A model generated the notes under the pieces. It saw only the letters and a list, made by a program, of their open reading frames with translations, was not told the origin of the DNA and did not search any database. DNA of 22,614 nucleotides, taken from CBDDRG01 sp051306415. GTDB taxonomy: Bacteria > Pseudomonadota > Gammaproteobacteria > Pseudomonadales > Porticoccaceae. Position 1 is the stretch's first letter. Each line of letters begins with the position of its first letter. Of this stretch, positions 1-6,311 are shown piece after piece. The position numbers and the translations under genes are program-made. The stretch spans positions 1-22,614 of the forward strand of contig JBPPNE010000014.1 of the NCBI GenBank assembly GCA_051306415.1. The letters are read 5' to 3'.

Positions 1-76
1 CCGGCAATTCGTTGCCCAACTTCTTGCCCAGCGCGCTGTCGGTCAGCCATTCGACCCAGGCGGAGGTATCGACCAC
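1..76 (-). CDS. vapC: VapC-like PIN-domain toxin, N-terminal part (cut by window edge)
   Basis: Reading the minus strand from a GTG at 76 gives VVDTSAWVEWL, the first beta strand of a PIN-domain ribonuclease with the first metal-binding aspartate (D3). It continues to LGKKLGNELP at the window edge. VapC toxins are Mg-dependent RNases that cut tRNA or rRNA and are neutralised by a VapB partner encoded just upstream. Here the antitoxin frame ends at 94, so the genes are nearly contiguous, as in an operon. The exact start is uncertain: CTG codons at 82 and 97 are also in frame, and a TAA lies in frame at 109-107. Only about 25 residues are visible, so the state of the rest of the gene is unknown. 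The family call rests on the N-terminal motif plus the antitoxin neighbour. Confidence 0.6.
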   Translation of the reverse strand, partial: MVDTSAWVEWLTDSALGKKLGNELP

Positions 77-93
77 GCGCAGAGGCGCCGCCG

Positions 94-231
94 TCAGTAG
101 CGGTACTTACGGTCGCGGTAGTCGTCGTTGCGGGCGCCCTTGGCGATGCCGGCCAGTTGCTCCAACTCGGACACTGGCATGATCAGCACGGCCTTGCCCT
201 TGGGGATGAACACGAACTCCTGGCTGGGCGT
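94..231 (-). pseudogene. vapB: VapB/AbrB-type antitoxin, C-terminal fragment
   Basis: The minus strand reads QEFVFIPKGKAVLIMPVSEL followed by a tail ending DDYRDRKYRY and a TGA at 96-94. This is the second half of a SpoVT/AbrB (swapped-hairpin) antitoxin: the last beta strands plus the toxin-binding tail. An intact relative starts about 25-30 residues earlier, with the sheet that binds DNA. Here an in-frame TGA (234-232) lies directly before the conserved part and no start codon is available, so the DNA-binding half has been lost at a breakpoint near 225-231. The vapC-like start lies immediately downstream. The fragment may be untranslated, which would leave the toxin without autoregulation. 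Confidence is good for the family and moderate for pseudogene status. Confidence 0.6.
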
Positions 232-340
232 TCAGACAGCGCCGCTCCGGCGTAGACAATGGTCCAACGTTGGGCGACCATGGCAAAGAGGGACGGCTCC
301 CGGCATCATTTGCTGTGGAGCCTGAAAAGCGGGGTTTGAG

Positions 341-550
341 ATGTCGCACTCAACCGGAAAGAAGAAAATCAGTGGTGTCGATTTCGTGGTGGACGAGGCC
401 GGAGAGAAGAAGGCTGTTATCATCGATTTACGGCGACACAAAGCCTTGTGGGAAGATTTCTTCGACACGGCCCTGGCCGGCAGCGGGCCGCGGAGCCGAG
501 AGAGCCGAGAGAGCCTGGCCAGTGTAAAGCGGCGGATACTCGGAAAATAG
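341..550 (+). CDS. RelB-like type II antitoxin, possibly orphan
   Basis: This small protein of 69 residues has the pattern GVDFVVDEAGEKKAVIIDL, then an acidic helix around LWEDFFDTAL and a basic end (SVKRRILGK). That layout is common in short RelB-type antitoxins: a beta strand with a turn, then helices that wrap the toxin. A purine-rich GCGGGG lies about seven bases before the ATG. A segment rich in R, S and E near residues 49-58 (GSGPRSRESRES) looks like a small repeat expansion. Directly downstream only the tail of a RelE/ParE-type toxin remains (553-627), so this antitoxin probably has no working partner here. The family call is by pattern recognition, not by a search. Confidence 0.6.
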   Translation: MSHSTGKKKISGVDFVVDEAGEKKAVIIDLRRHKALWEDFFDTALAGSGPRSRESRESLASVKRRILGK

Positions 551-552
551 CC

Positions 553-627
553 GATGCCCGGTTACGAGAATTCGAGCAGCATCTAGACATTATTGTGGTT
601 CGGCATCGAAGTGACGCCTATCGATGA
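553..627 (+). pseudogene. RelE/ParE-type toxin, C-terminal remnant
   Basis: The frame ending in TGA at 625-627 reads LREFEQHLDIIVVRHRSDAYR. The end matches the last beta strand and tail typical of RelE/ParE toxins, of the type VxxVRHRxxxYR. No start codon is present in this frame after the antitoxin stop, and the first 60 or so residues expected of a toxin are absent. The simplest reading is a relBE-like operon in which an internal deletion removed most of the toxin and left the antitoxin. The remnant is short, so the family call is inferred from motif and position together. Confidence 0.45.
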
Positions 628-666
628 AGCACGACACTCCCGTCATTCCATAACCAGGAGCAAGCA

Positions 667-1122
667 ATGAAGCTCAAACCACTGCTCACCCTGCGCGCCG
701 AACTAAAGCCACCCGTCACTGTCGGTAACGGCCCCTATGGACAGCGTGTTGTTTTCGATGTCACCGGCGGCGTATTTACTGGCGAAAAGCTTAACGGCAC
801 GCTGCTGCCTAGTGGCGGCGATTGGATTTTGATCGATCAAGACGGTGTCGGTCACCTCGATGTCCGCATCACGCTGAAAACGAACGATGGCGCTCTGCTT
901 TATGTGCAGTACTACGGCGTGCTGGAAATGAACGAGGCTGTCAACGACGCCATCGGCGGCGGCAAGCCCACGGATTTTGGCGACACCTATTTTATGACCC
1001 AACCACGAGTTGAAACCGGAGACCCGCGTTATCAGTGGTTAAATAACATCGTCGCTGTTGCCGAAGGCCGGGTTTTGAAAAGCGCTGTCGAATATCGAAT
1101 GTATGCGCTGGCCAATGACTAA
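667..1122 (+). CDS. DUF3237 family protein
   Basis: This is a complete 151-residue protein of the DUF3237 family (a small beta-barrel protein of unknown role). Family-like segments are FTGEKLNGTLLPSGGDW (residues 37-53), DVRITLKTNDGALLYVQYYG (65-84) and PRVETGDPRYQWLN (113-126). A Shine-Dalgarno AGGAG precedes the ATG by about seven bases. There is no signal peptide or membrane segment, so it is probably cytoplasmic. The family often lies beside short-chain dehydrogenases and other catabolic genes, and an SDR gene does follow here after 142 bp on the same strand. A role in the same degradative or detoxifying pathway is therefore possible but unproven. Length is normal for the family and the frame is intact. 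Confidence 0.8.
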   Translation: MKLKPLLTLRAELKPPVTVGNGPYGQRVVFDVTGGVFTGEKLNGTLLPSGGDWILIDQDGVGHLDVRITLKTNDGALLYVQYYGVLEMNEAVNDAIGGGKPTDFGDTYFMTQPRVETGDPRYQWLNNIVAVAEGRVLKSAVEYRMYALAND

Positions 1123-1264
1123 ACAACAGTTCAGCGCCGTGAAATCAAGACGGTTGCTGTCGCCATTTTTCGCAGGCGCTGTTTCGCGCCCGCGGCGGAA
1201 TCGGCGACCCACTTCCTTTTTCATTGAACGACTTTAATAACCAACCAATACGGAGAGACAGGCC

Positions 1265-2134
1265 ATGCGCGACATCGAAGGAAAAGTAGCTTTTATCACC
1301 GGCGCGGCCAGCGGCATGGGGCTGGGCATGACCAAGGCCTTCACCAGGGCCGGCATGAAAGTGATGATGGCCGATATCGACGAGAAGCGGTTGCAGGCGG
1401 CTGCCGCCGATCTGAAAGCCAAAGGCGCGGATGTCGATACGCTGCGCTGCGACATCACGATAGAGGATTCCGTGTTTGCCGCGGCCGCTGCCACCGTCAA
1501 GCGCTTCGGCAAGGTGAATGTGCTGTGCAACAACGCCGGCGTCAGCGTCGGCGGGCTGAGCGAGGAACTCTCGCAAAAGGACTGGGATTGGGTGGTCGCC
1601 GTCAATCAGACCGCTATCGTCTACGCGATGCGCGCGTTTCTGCCGCTGATGAAAAGCAATGGCGAAAGCGGCCATGTGATGAGCACGTCGTCCATGGCCG
1701 GGCTGGTCAACGCCGGGGCCGGCTGGGGCGCCTATAACGCCAGCAAACACGCCGCTGTCGCCATGATGGAAGTGCTGTACAGCGAACTCAAAGACACCCC
1801 CATCGGGGTATCGGTGCTGTGCCCAGGGGCGGTCAACACCAATATCCTGGAAGCCGCCAGCCACCGCCCCGAACAGTTCGGCACATCCGATGATCGCCCG
1901 ATCGCGCTGAACCCGATTGGCGAAACCCTGCAACAGGGGCTGGACCCCGACGTGGTGGGCGAACTGGTGCTCGACGCCATTCGTGATGGCCAGTTCTATA
2001 TCTTCACGGACCCACGGATGGAAAGGCAGATTGAGCGCCTGTTCGATCGCATCAAACTGGGCTTTGCCTGGGCGCGGAAAAACGAGCATTTGATCGCGGC
2101 GAAACAGGCCGAACTGGTTTGGAAGGCCAAGTAA
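1265..2134 (+). CDS. Short-chain dehydrogenase/reductase (SDR)
   Basis: This 289-residue classical SDR is a cytoplasmic NAD(P)-dependent oxidoreductase. The Rossmann motif TGAASGMG is at residues 12-19, NNAG at 89-92, the catalytic asparagine at 114, serine at 142 or 143, and YNASK at 157-161 (Tyr157, Lys161). An aspartate ends the second beta strand (D37 in MADID), which in this family usually favours NAD over NADP. The C-terminal 60 residues form a longer helical tail than in minimal SDRs. The substrate cannot be told from sequence. A GGAGA sits nine bases ahead of the ATG. It is probably co-oriented with the DUF3237 gene, but the 142-bp gap leaves room for its own promoter. No internal damage was seen. 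Confidence 0.9.
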   Translation: MRDIEGKVAFITGAASGMGLGMTKAFTRAGMKVMMADIDEKRLQAAAADLKAKGADVDTLRCDITIEDSVFAAAAATVKRFGKVNVLCNNAGVSVGGLSEELSQKDWDWVVAVNQTAIVYAMRAFLPLMKSNGESGHVMSTSSMAGLVNAGAGWGAYNASKHAAVAMMEVLYSELKDTPIGVSVLCPGAVNTNILEAASHRPEQFGTSDDRPIALNPIGETLQQGLDPDVVGELVLDAIRDGQFYIFTDPRMERQIERLFDRIKLGFAWARKNEHLIAAKQAELVWKAK

Positions 2135-2143
2135 GCGCTAGTG

Positions 2144-2350
2144 TCATGTCCCGTTGATAACGTTACATAGCCGTTTGATCTTGGCGAGGATCGCTTCGGC
2201 GATGACCGTCCACATGAACGGCCTCGGGTGCGGGTGGTAATGCTTCACCAACGCTCGACTTGGTCGAGCCACGAGCTGTAAGTCGGCGTGAAGTGTAGGG
2301 GGAACCGCGGCCGGCGTGCGAGCCCGGCTTTACCTCCAGGCAAGTGTTGC
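2144..2350 (-). pseudogene. IS630-family transposase, 3' remnant
   Basis: On the minus strand one frame reads RRPRFPLHFTPTYSSWLDQ and VERW, the hallmark segment before the last catalytic acidic residue of IS630/Tc1-like DDE transposases. A different frame then continues KHYHPHPRPFMWT, ILAKIKRLCNVINGT and a stop at 2146-2144, which is the usual C-terminus of the same family. Roughly 30 residues that normally lie between the two blocks are missing, and the two halves are out of frame. The element is therefore dead and truncated on both sides of the join. It lies just past the SDR stop codon and marks an old insertion in the gap before the phosphatase gene. Confidence 0.75.
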
Positions 2351-2417
2351 ACTTCATATTTGAGGCCGACCTTTCCCATCCCAACACCCTATCCAAGTCC
2401 AGGGTGTTGCACTTCAT
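2344..2417. repeat. 14-bp direct repeat, two copies
   Basis: GTGTTGCACTTCAT occurs exactly at 2344-2357 and again at 2404-2417, 60 bp apart, between the IS630 remnant and the phosphatase gene. The flanks differ after the shared core. It could be the end of a mobile element, a duplicated target, or a regulatory repeat. I cannot assign it to a particular insertion-sequence family by reading. Confidence 0.5.
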
Positions 2418-2504
2418 TCTGGAAACCGCCACTTTTTATCGGCTACTGACAAATAGTTAAGCATCCCTTCGCCAAACTTTTACCGAACCGTCAAACGCTG
2501 GTAA

Positions 2505-2543
2505 CGATTGCGGGTACACGATATGGCGACACACTCGCAATCG
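2505..2543. promoter_or_regulatory. Perfect 8-bp inverted repeat before the phosphatase gene
   Basis: CGATTGCG (2505-2512) and CGCAATCG (2536-2543) form a perfect inverted repeat with 23 bp between the arms, ending 17 bp before the phosphatase ATG. A second tiny hairpin, CGAG-AAAG-CTCG (2546-2557), lies between it and the start codon and overlaps the likely ribosome-binding purines (GAGAAAG). This could be an operator or a structured leader controlling translation. A convincing Pho box was not found. The rest of the 2135-2560 gap holds the IS630 remnant and the direct repeats. Confidence 0.35.
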
Positions 2544-2560
2544 CATCGAGAAAGCTCGCC

Positions 2561-4042
2561 ATGCCTGCCAACCGTCTAGCCGGTAGTCTGTTCGCCGTCT
2601 TCATAGCGGTCGCCAACGGCTATGCCCACCCCGACGAATCAATGCCCATCACCCACGGCGTAGCCGCGGGTGATGTCACCGACACATCTGCATTGATCTG
2701 GGCGCGCACGGATCGCCGCGGCTATCTGCATGTCCTCTTGCGCAGCGGTGACGGGATTCCGCGCCAAGCCAGTACGCCGGTTGACGCCATCGCGGATTAC
2801 ACCGGCAAGCTCACCTTTGATCATCTCAAATCCGCACAGGGCTACCACTACGAGGTGTGGTTCAGCCCCGATAAACTGGCAGCGGGCGAGCCGGAGCAGA
2901 CCGCGAAGGGGTTCTTTCGCACCGCGCCGACACCCGCACGCACGGCGGCAGTCAGCTTCGCCTGGGGTGGCGATGTCGCCGGTCAGAACGTCTGCCGTGA
3001 CCAGGCAGAGGGCTTCCCGATTTTCAACGCGATCAACGCGATGCGCTTGGATTTTTTTGTCGGGTTGGGCGACATGATCTACGCCGATGGGGTGTGCAAC
3101 GCGACGGGCCTCTACGGCAACGCGCAGGTGCCCGGCGATTTTGCGCAGTCTGCGGCATTGGGCGCGTTCTGGGCGCACTGGAAGTACAACCGTGAGGACG
3201 CCAGCTACCAGCGATTGCTCGCCAGCACCGCGTATTTCCCGATCTGGGATGACCACGAGGTGGCCAACGACTTTGATCCGTTGCACGATACCCGCGATAC
3301 CGCGCCCTACAAACCCGGCCAGCATTTGCTGCCGATCGGGTTGCGGGCGTTCCTCGACTACAACCCAGTCTCGGAGTCCGAGCTGACGCCGTCGCGGCTG
3401 TACCGCGCGGTGCGCTGGGGGCGCCACCTTGAACTGTTGATGCTGGATAATCGCCAGTACCGCGACGCCAACCGATCGAAAGATAACCTGGGCACGCCAA
3501 AAACCATGCTCGGACGCGAACAACTCGCCTGGCTCAAGCATCGCCTCAAACAGGGAGGCGCGACCTGGAAAATCATCGTCACCAGCGTGCCCCTATCGAT
3601 CCCAACTGGCTCCGCTGCAACCAGTGGTCGCGACGGCTGGGCCAACTATGATCACGACACCGGCTTTGAACGGGAATTGCTCGATCTGTTCAAGTTCATG
3701 CAGGAACAGCACGTTCACAATGTGCTGTTTATCACCACCGACGTCCATTTCGCCGAGGTGTTTCGCTACACGCCCTTTCCCGAGCACGCGGATTTCCAGG
3801 TTCACGAATACGCCACCGGCCCCCTCAACGCCGGATTGTTCCCCAACCGCAACTTCGACACCAGTCTGGGCACGCAGAGCCTGTTCTTCTACGGCCCCGA
3901 ACCTGCACCGACCCGTTACGAGGACGCCCGCCGCTGGATGAACTTTGGCGCTGTCCACATCGATGCCAGCGGCCTGCTGACGGCGACCGTGCGCGATGTT
4001 GACGGCAAGGTGTTGCATGAAGCCCGGCACACACCGCGTTGA
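2561..4042 (+). CDS. PhoD-like alkaline phosphatase/phosphodiesterase, secreted
   Basis: This 493-residue PhoD-family metallophosphatase hydrolyses phosphate mono- or diesters outside the cytoplasm. Residues 1-22 form a signal peptide with probable cleavage after GYA. It has no twin arginine, so it looks Sec-type, whereas classic PhoD is a Tat substrate. A beta-sandwich PhoD N-terminal domain spans about 29-122. The catalytic domain shows GGDV (136-139), GLGDMIYAD (168-176), WDDHE (229-233), LDNRQYR (295-301) and TTDVHF (392-397), which carry the expected metal ligands. It stands alone on the plus strand behind a gap with an inverted repeat, 168 bp ahead of the sigma factor's preferred start. 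The exact substrate is unknown; phosphate scavenging is the usual role. Confidence 0.88.
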   Translation: MPANRLAGSLFAVFIAVANGYAHPDESMPITHGVAAGDVTDTSALIWARTDRRGYLHVLLRSGDGIPRQASTPVDAIADYTGKLTFDHLKSAQGYHYEVWFSPDKLAAGEPEQTAKGFFRTAPTPARTAAVSFAWGGDVAGQNVCRDQAEGFPIFNAINAMRLDFFVGLGDMIYADGVCNATGLYGNAQVPGDFAQSAALGAFWAHWKYNREDASYQRLLASTAYFPIWDDHEVANDFDPLHDTRDTAPYKPGQHLLPIGLRAFLDYNPVSESELTPSRLYRAVRWGRHLELLMLDNRQYRDANRSKDNLGTPKTMLGREQLAWLKHRLKQGGATWKIIVTSVPLSIPTGSAATSGRDGWANYDHDTGFERELLDLFKFMQEQHVHNVLFITTDVHFAEVFRYTPFPEHADFQVHEYATGPLNAGLFPNRNFDTSLGTQSLFFYGPEPAPTRYEDARRWMNFGAVHIDASGLLTATVRDVDGKVLHEARHTPR

Positions 4043-4173
4043 TGGCCTTGGCGATGGCGCTGCTTTCTCTTGGTGTCCGAGCTGATCGCTGTTCTCATAC
4101 CCCGCAGTCCATGATTTTGCACGATCAACGCTTGTCGGCACACACATGGCATGCCGCTCGGAGTGGTGGCAAG

Positions 4174-4203
4174 TTGCCGTGGCGCCAACCGCGTGGCTAT
4201 ACT
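4174..4203 (+). promoter_or_regulatory. Putative sigma-70 promoter of the ECF sigma operon
   Basis: TTGCCG at 4174-4179 and TATACT at 4198-4203 are separated by 18 bp and resemble housekeeping -35 and -10 boxes. Transcription would begin around 4210, on or next to the ATG at 4211. The mRNA would then be leaderless, which agrees with the lack of a Shine-Dalgarno sequence there. Confidence 0.45.
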
Positions 4204-4210
4204 CACCGCC

Positions 4211-4867
4211 ATGACGCGAACTCAGTTTGACGCCCCGGTGGAACACGAAATATTAACTCCCCCGCCCTCCTGTGCCAGCTCGCCCGCTGACGGCGACGAA
4301 GCGCGTCTGCGCAGCTGGCTGCAAGCCATCGCGCGCGACGATGAACAAGCGCTTGGCAGTTTTTATGATGCAACGCTCGGGCGGGTCTATGGCCTGGCGC
4401 TGCGAATCACCCGGAATGCGCCTGCTGCGGAAGACGTCAGCGAGGATGTCTATTGGCAGGTGTGGCGCCAAGCACTGCGCTTCGATCCGGCGCGCGGCAA
4501 CGCGATGACCTGGCTACTGACCATCACTCGCAGTCGCGCCCTCGATTATCTGCGCCGCGAAGACACCGCCGACACCCATCCCGAGCCACAGACGCTGGTC
4601 GAGGCAAACAACGCGCTCGACAACGATCCGCAGGATCTGCTGGCGGCGACCCGAGGCAATCAGGCCATCCATGCCGCCCTGGTCACTCTGGATGTCCTGC
4701 CACGGCAATTGTTGGCACTCGCGTTCTTCCGCGGCATGACTCACGAGGAAATCGCCGATCAAACCGCGCTGCCCCTCGGCACGGTCAAATCACACATCCG
4801 TCGCGCGCTCGTCGCGCTGCGCGCAGTGCTCAAGCCAGAGTTCGCCGCTACCAAGGTGAGACCATGA
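4211..4867 (+). CDS. ECF-type RNA polymerase sigma factor
   Basis: This sigma-70 family protein of 218 residues directs RNA polymerase to a small regulon. Region 2 runs from FYDATLGRVYGLALRITR through EDVSEDVYWQVW to AMTWLLTITRSRALDYLRR. After a variable linker rich in D, E and N, region 4 contains LPRQLLALAFFRGMTHEEIA and a helix-turn-helix ending GTVKSHIRRAL. An in-frame ATG at 4151 would add 20 residues, but 4211 is preferred because those residues are not family-like and a TATACT promoter box lies between the two starts. The stop overlaps the next gene's ATG (ATGA), a strong sign of translational coupling with its cupin anti-sigma partner, as in RpoE/ChrR-type pairs that answer oxidative or singlet-oxygen stress. 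The actual signal here is unknown. Confidence 0.88.
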   Translation: MTRTQFDAPVEHEILTPPPSCASSPADGDEARLRSWLQAIARDDEQALGSFYDATLGRVYGLALRITRNAPAAEDVSEDVYWQVWRQALRFDPARGNAMTWLLTITRSRALDYLRREDTADTHPEPQTLVEANNALDNDPQDLLAATRGNQAIHAALVTLDVLPRQLLALAFFRGMTHEEIADQTALPLGTVKSHIRRALVALRAVLKPEFAATKVRP

Positions 4868-5742
4868 TGAAACTATCTGCCAAAGGTGGTTCGCACAATC
4901 CGTCCCTCGACCCGGAAGACCCACAGGTCGGGGAGATCGTCGCGCAGGCTCTTGCCGCTGCGCTGACGCCAGTGATGCCCGCTGCATGCGGTGGTGGCGC
5001 TGCCCTGCGCGGGCGATTGCTCCAGCGCGCCCGTGACAGCCAACAAGCTGCCAGCAAGATGATCATGGTGCGCCGCGACGACGGCGACTGGCGCGACGTC
5101 GCCACCGGCGTGCGCGTCAAGGTACTCAACGACGATACTGCCGCCCGCTCCGTCCTCCTGGAATTTGCCGCGGGAGCATCGCTACCCAGCCACCGCCACC
5201 ACGCCCACGAAGAGTGCGTGGTGCTGCGCGGCGACGCCCAACTCGGGGATCTAAAGGTGTCGGTCGGCGATTACCACCTCGCGCCAGCGGGTAGTCGCCA
5301 CGGCCGCATAGGCTCCCACTCTGGCGCACTGCTGTATTTGCGCGGTGTTTCCCTCGGCAGCACGGCAGAGGTCGTGCGCGATCTGATCACCGCCTGGCTG
5401 CCGGGCAAGGGTGCAGCCCCGCTGACCATGCGTGCAAGCGAGGGCGAGTGGCGGGAGTTGCAGCCTGGCGTGCAGACCAAATTGTTGTGGGGCGATAGCC
5501 TCGAATGCTCGCTACTACTGCGCATGCAGCCCGGCGCCTCGCTACCCGAGCACTCCCATGCCCGCCACGAGGAGTGCCTGATGCTCAGCGGCGAAGCCTT
5601 TGTCGGCGATACCCTGTTGCGCAAGGGCGAATTCCAGTTGGCGCCGGTTGGCACAGTGCATTCCGGTGTGGTATCCGATGTCGGCGCGCTGCTGTTTGTC
5701 CATGGCGCAGCGGACTTGTGTGACGCTCATTACCGCTCTTGA
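4864..5742 (+). CDS. ChrR-like double-cupin anti-sigma factor
   Basis: This 292-residue protein is encoded with a 4-bp overlap after the ECF sigma gene, so it is probably the anti-sigma factor. After about 65 N-terminal residues it has two cupin domains in tandem. The first shows SHRHHAHEE (109-117) and a later His146. The second shows EHSHARHEE (229-237) and His266. These are standard metal-binding sets, and the two repeats are clearly homologous. In Rhodobacter ChrR the N-terminal part binds zinc through histidines and a CxxC pair. Here the N-terminus has only His11 and Cys42 and no CxxC, so a zinc anti-sigma fold is not supported. A GGTGAG precedes the start; an ATG at 4867 is also possible. 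Sensing by the cupins is inferred. Confidence 0.8.
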   Translation: MMKLSAKGGSHNPSLDPEDPQVGEIVAQALAAALTPVMPAACGGGAALRGRLLQRARDSQQAASKMIMVRRDDGDWRDVATGVRVKVLNDDTAARSVLLEFAAGASLPSHRHHAHEECVVLRGDAQLGDLKVSVGDYHLAPAGSRHGRIGSHSGALLYLRGVSLGSTAEVVRDLITAWLPGKGAAPLTMRASEGEWRELQPGVQTKLLWGDSLECSLLLRMQPGASLPEHSHARHEECLMLSGEAFVGDTLLRKGEFQLAPVGTVHSGVVSDVGALLFVHGAADLCDAHYRS

Positions 5743-6311
5743 TAGAACATTTTTCTGGCTTGGTGCTGTTATAGCGCCTAACTCTTGGATCCGGCACCCA
5801 GCGGACGCCCACGCTGAGATGGCGATATCTGCGGCACCAGCCCGTTGAAATAGTCCTCCGGCGGTTGCGGACGGACGTCAGCCCCAAGGATTCCGTTCGT
5901 GTCTGCTCAATGAGTCGAGCCACGAATGGAATCGGATTATTGTGAGGGCTTCCCCAAGCCTTGGTGCTTCCCGTACTCAAGAAACATGCGCCGATAAACT
6001 TCCGGGTTGGTATTGGCAAATCTATCGACGTGGCAGCCGACCACACCGCGCTGCATCGGGCCAACCCGATTGGCAGCGCCGGAATGACAGCCGCCACAGC
6101 GATTCTCGTACAGCGTTTGGCGGCGCTGTCTCTGCCGCGCTGGAGCGCCGAGCGCAAGCTTATTCAACGCCGCCTTGGCCGTGCTTTCGCTGAAATCACC
6201 GATAGCTGACTGCGATCATGATTCCCACGTGATCCCACATGCTAGGATACCGACCTGTTGGCCACGGCTGCCATAATTCGTAACCACATCACCCCGACCC
6301 CAGCGATACTC
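5743..6311. other. Gene-poor stretch between anti-sigma and channel genes
   Basis: About 570 bp carry no intact gene that I recognise. The right-hand half holds a cytochrome-c-like relic on the minus strand (5937-6167). In the left half a 42-codon open frame without a start (5906-5778, minus) reads TNGILGADVRPQPPEDYFNG and ends at a TAG. It has a plausible protein-like composition but I cannot assign it. No terminator with a T-run was seen after the cupin gene. The stretch looks like eroded coding DNA rather than a regulatory region. Confidence 0.45.
5937..6167 (-). pseudogene. Cytochrome-c-like relic with a CxxCH haem motif
   Basis: The minus strand encodes LYENRCGGCHSGAANRVGP followed by MQRGVVG, which matches the haem-binding start of small class I cytochromes c (CxxCH, then xxNRVGPxLxGVVG). 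The frame then continues CHVDRFANTNPEVYRR and stops without the expected methionine-ligand region. The N-terminus (MNKLALGAPARQRQRRQ) has no signal peptide, yet a cytochrome must be exported for haem attachment. An alternate frame just upstream reads GRDSAAKR, which may be the displaced start of the same domain, suggesting a frameshift. I read it as a decayed fragment, though a short real gene cannot be excluded. Confidence 0.4.

Noticed and set aside
232..340. Transposase-like short frames on either strand (for example RQWSNVGRPWQRGTAPG)
   Set aside because: They looked faintly familiar as mobile-element sequence, but no family motif could be named, so no feature is claimed.
1145..2089. 314-codon minus-strand open frame opposite the SDR gene
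   Set aside because: The SDR on the plus strand has all catalytic motifs and a ribosome-binding site; the opposite frame has none.
2488..2504. Possible Pho box before the phosphatase gene
   Set aside because: CCGTCAA and CTGGTAA match the CTGTCAT repeat unit poorly and the spacing is wrong.
4043..4173. ECF-type autoregulated promoter (GGAACTT/TCTGA or TGATC/TAAG-like) before the sigma gene
   Set aside because: Only a lone TGATC at 4082 was seen, without a matching second box at proper distance.
4453..4863. Upstream extension of the cupin gene frame into the sigma gene
   Set aside because: The extension is low-complexity Arg/Ala-rich and overlaps sigma regions 2-4; the ATGA overlap at 4864 is the natural start.
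5585..6157. 190-codon minus-strand open frame across the end of the cupin gene
   Set aside because: It partly shadows the cupin gene and has no recognisable motif; the cytochrome-like signal lies in a different frame.
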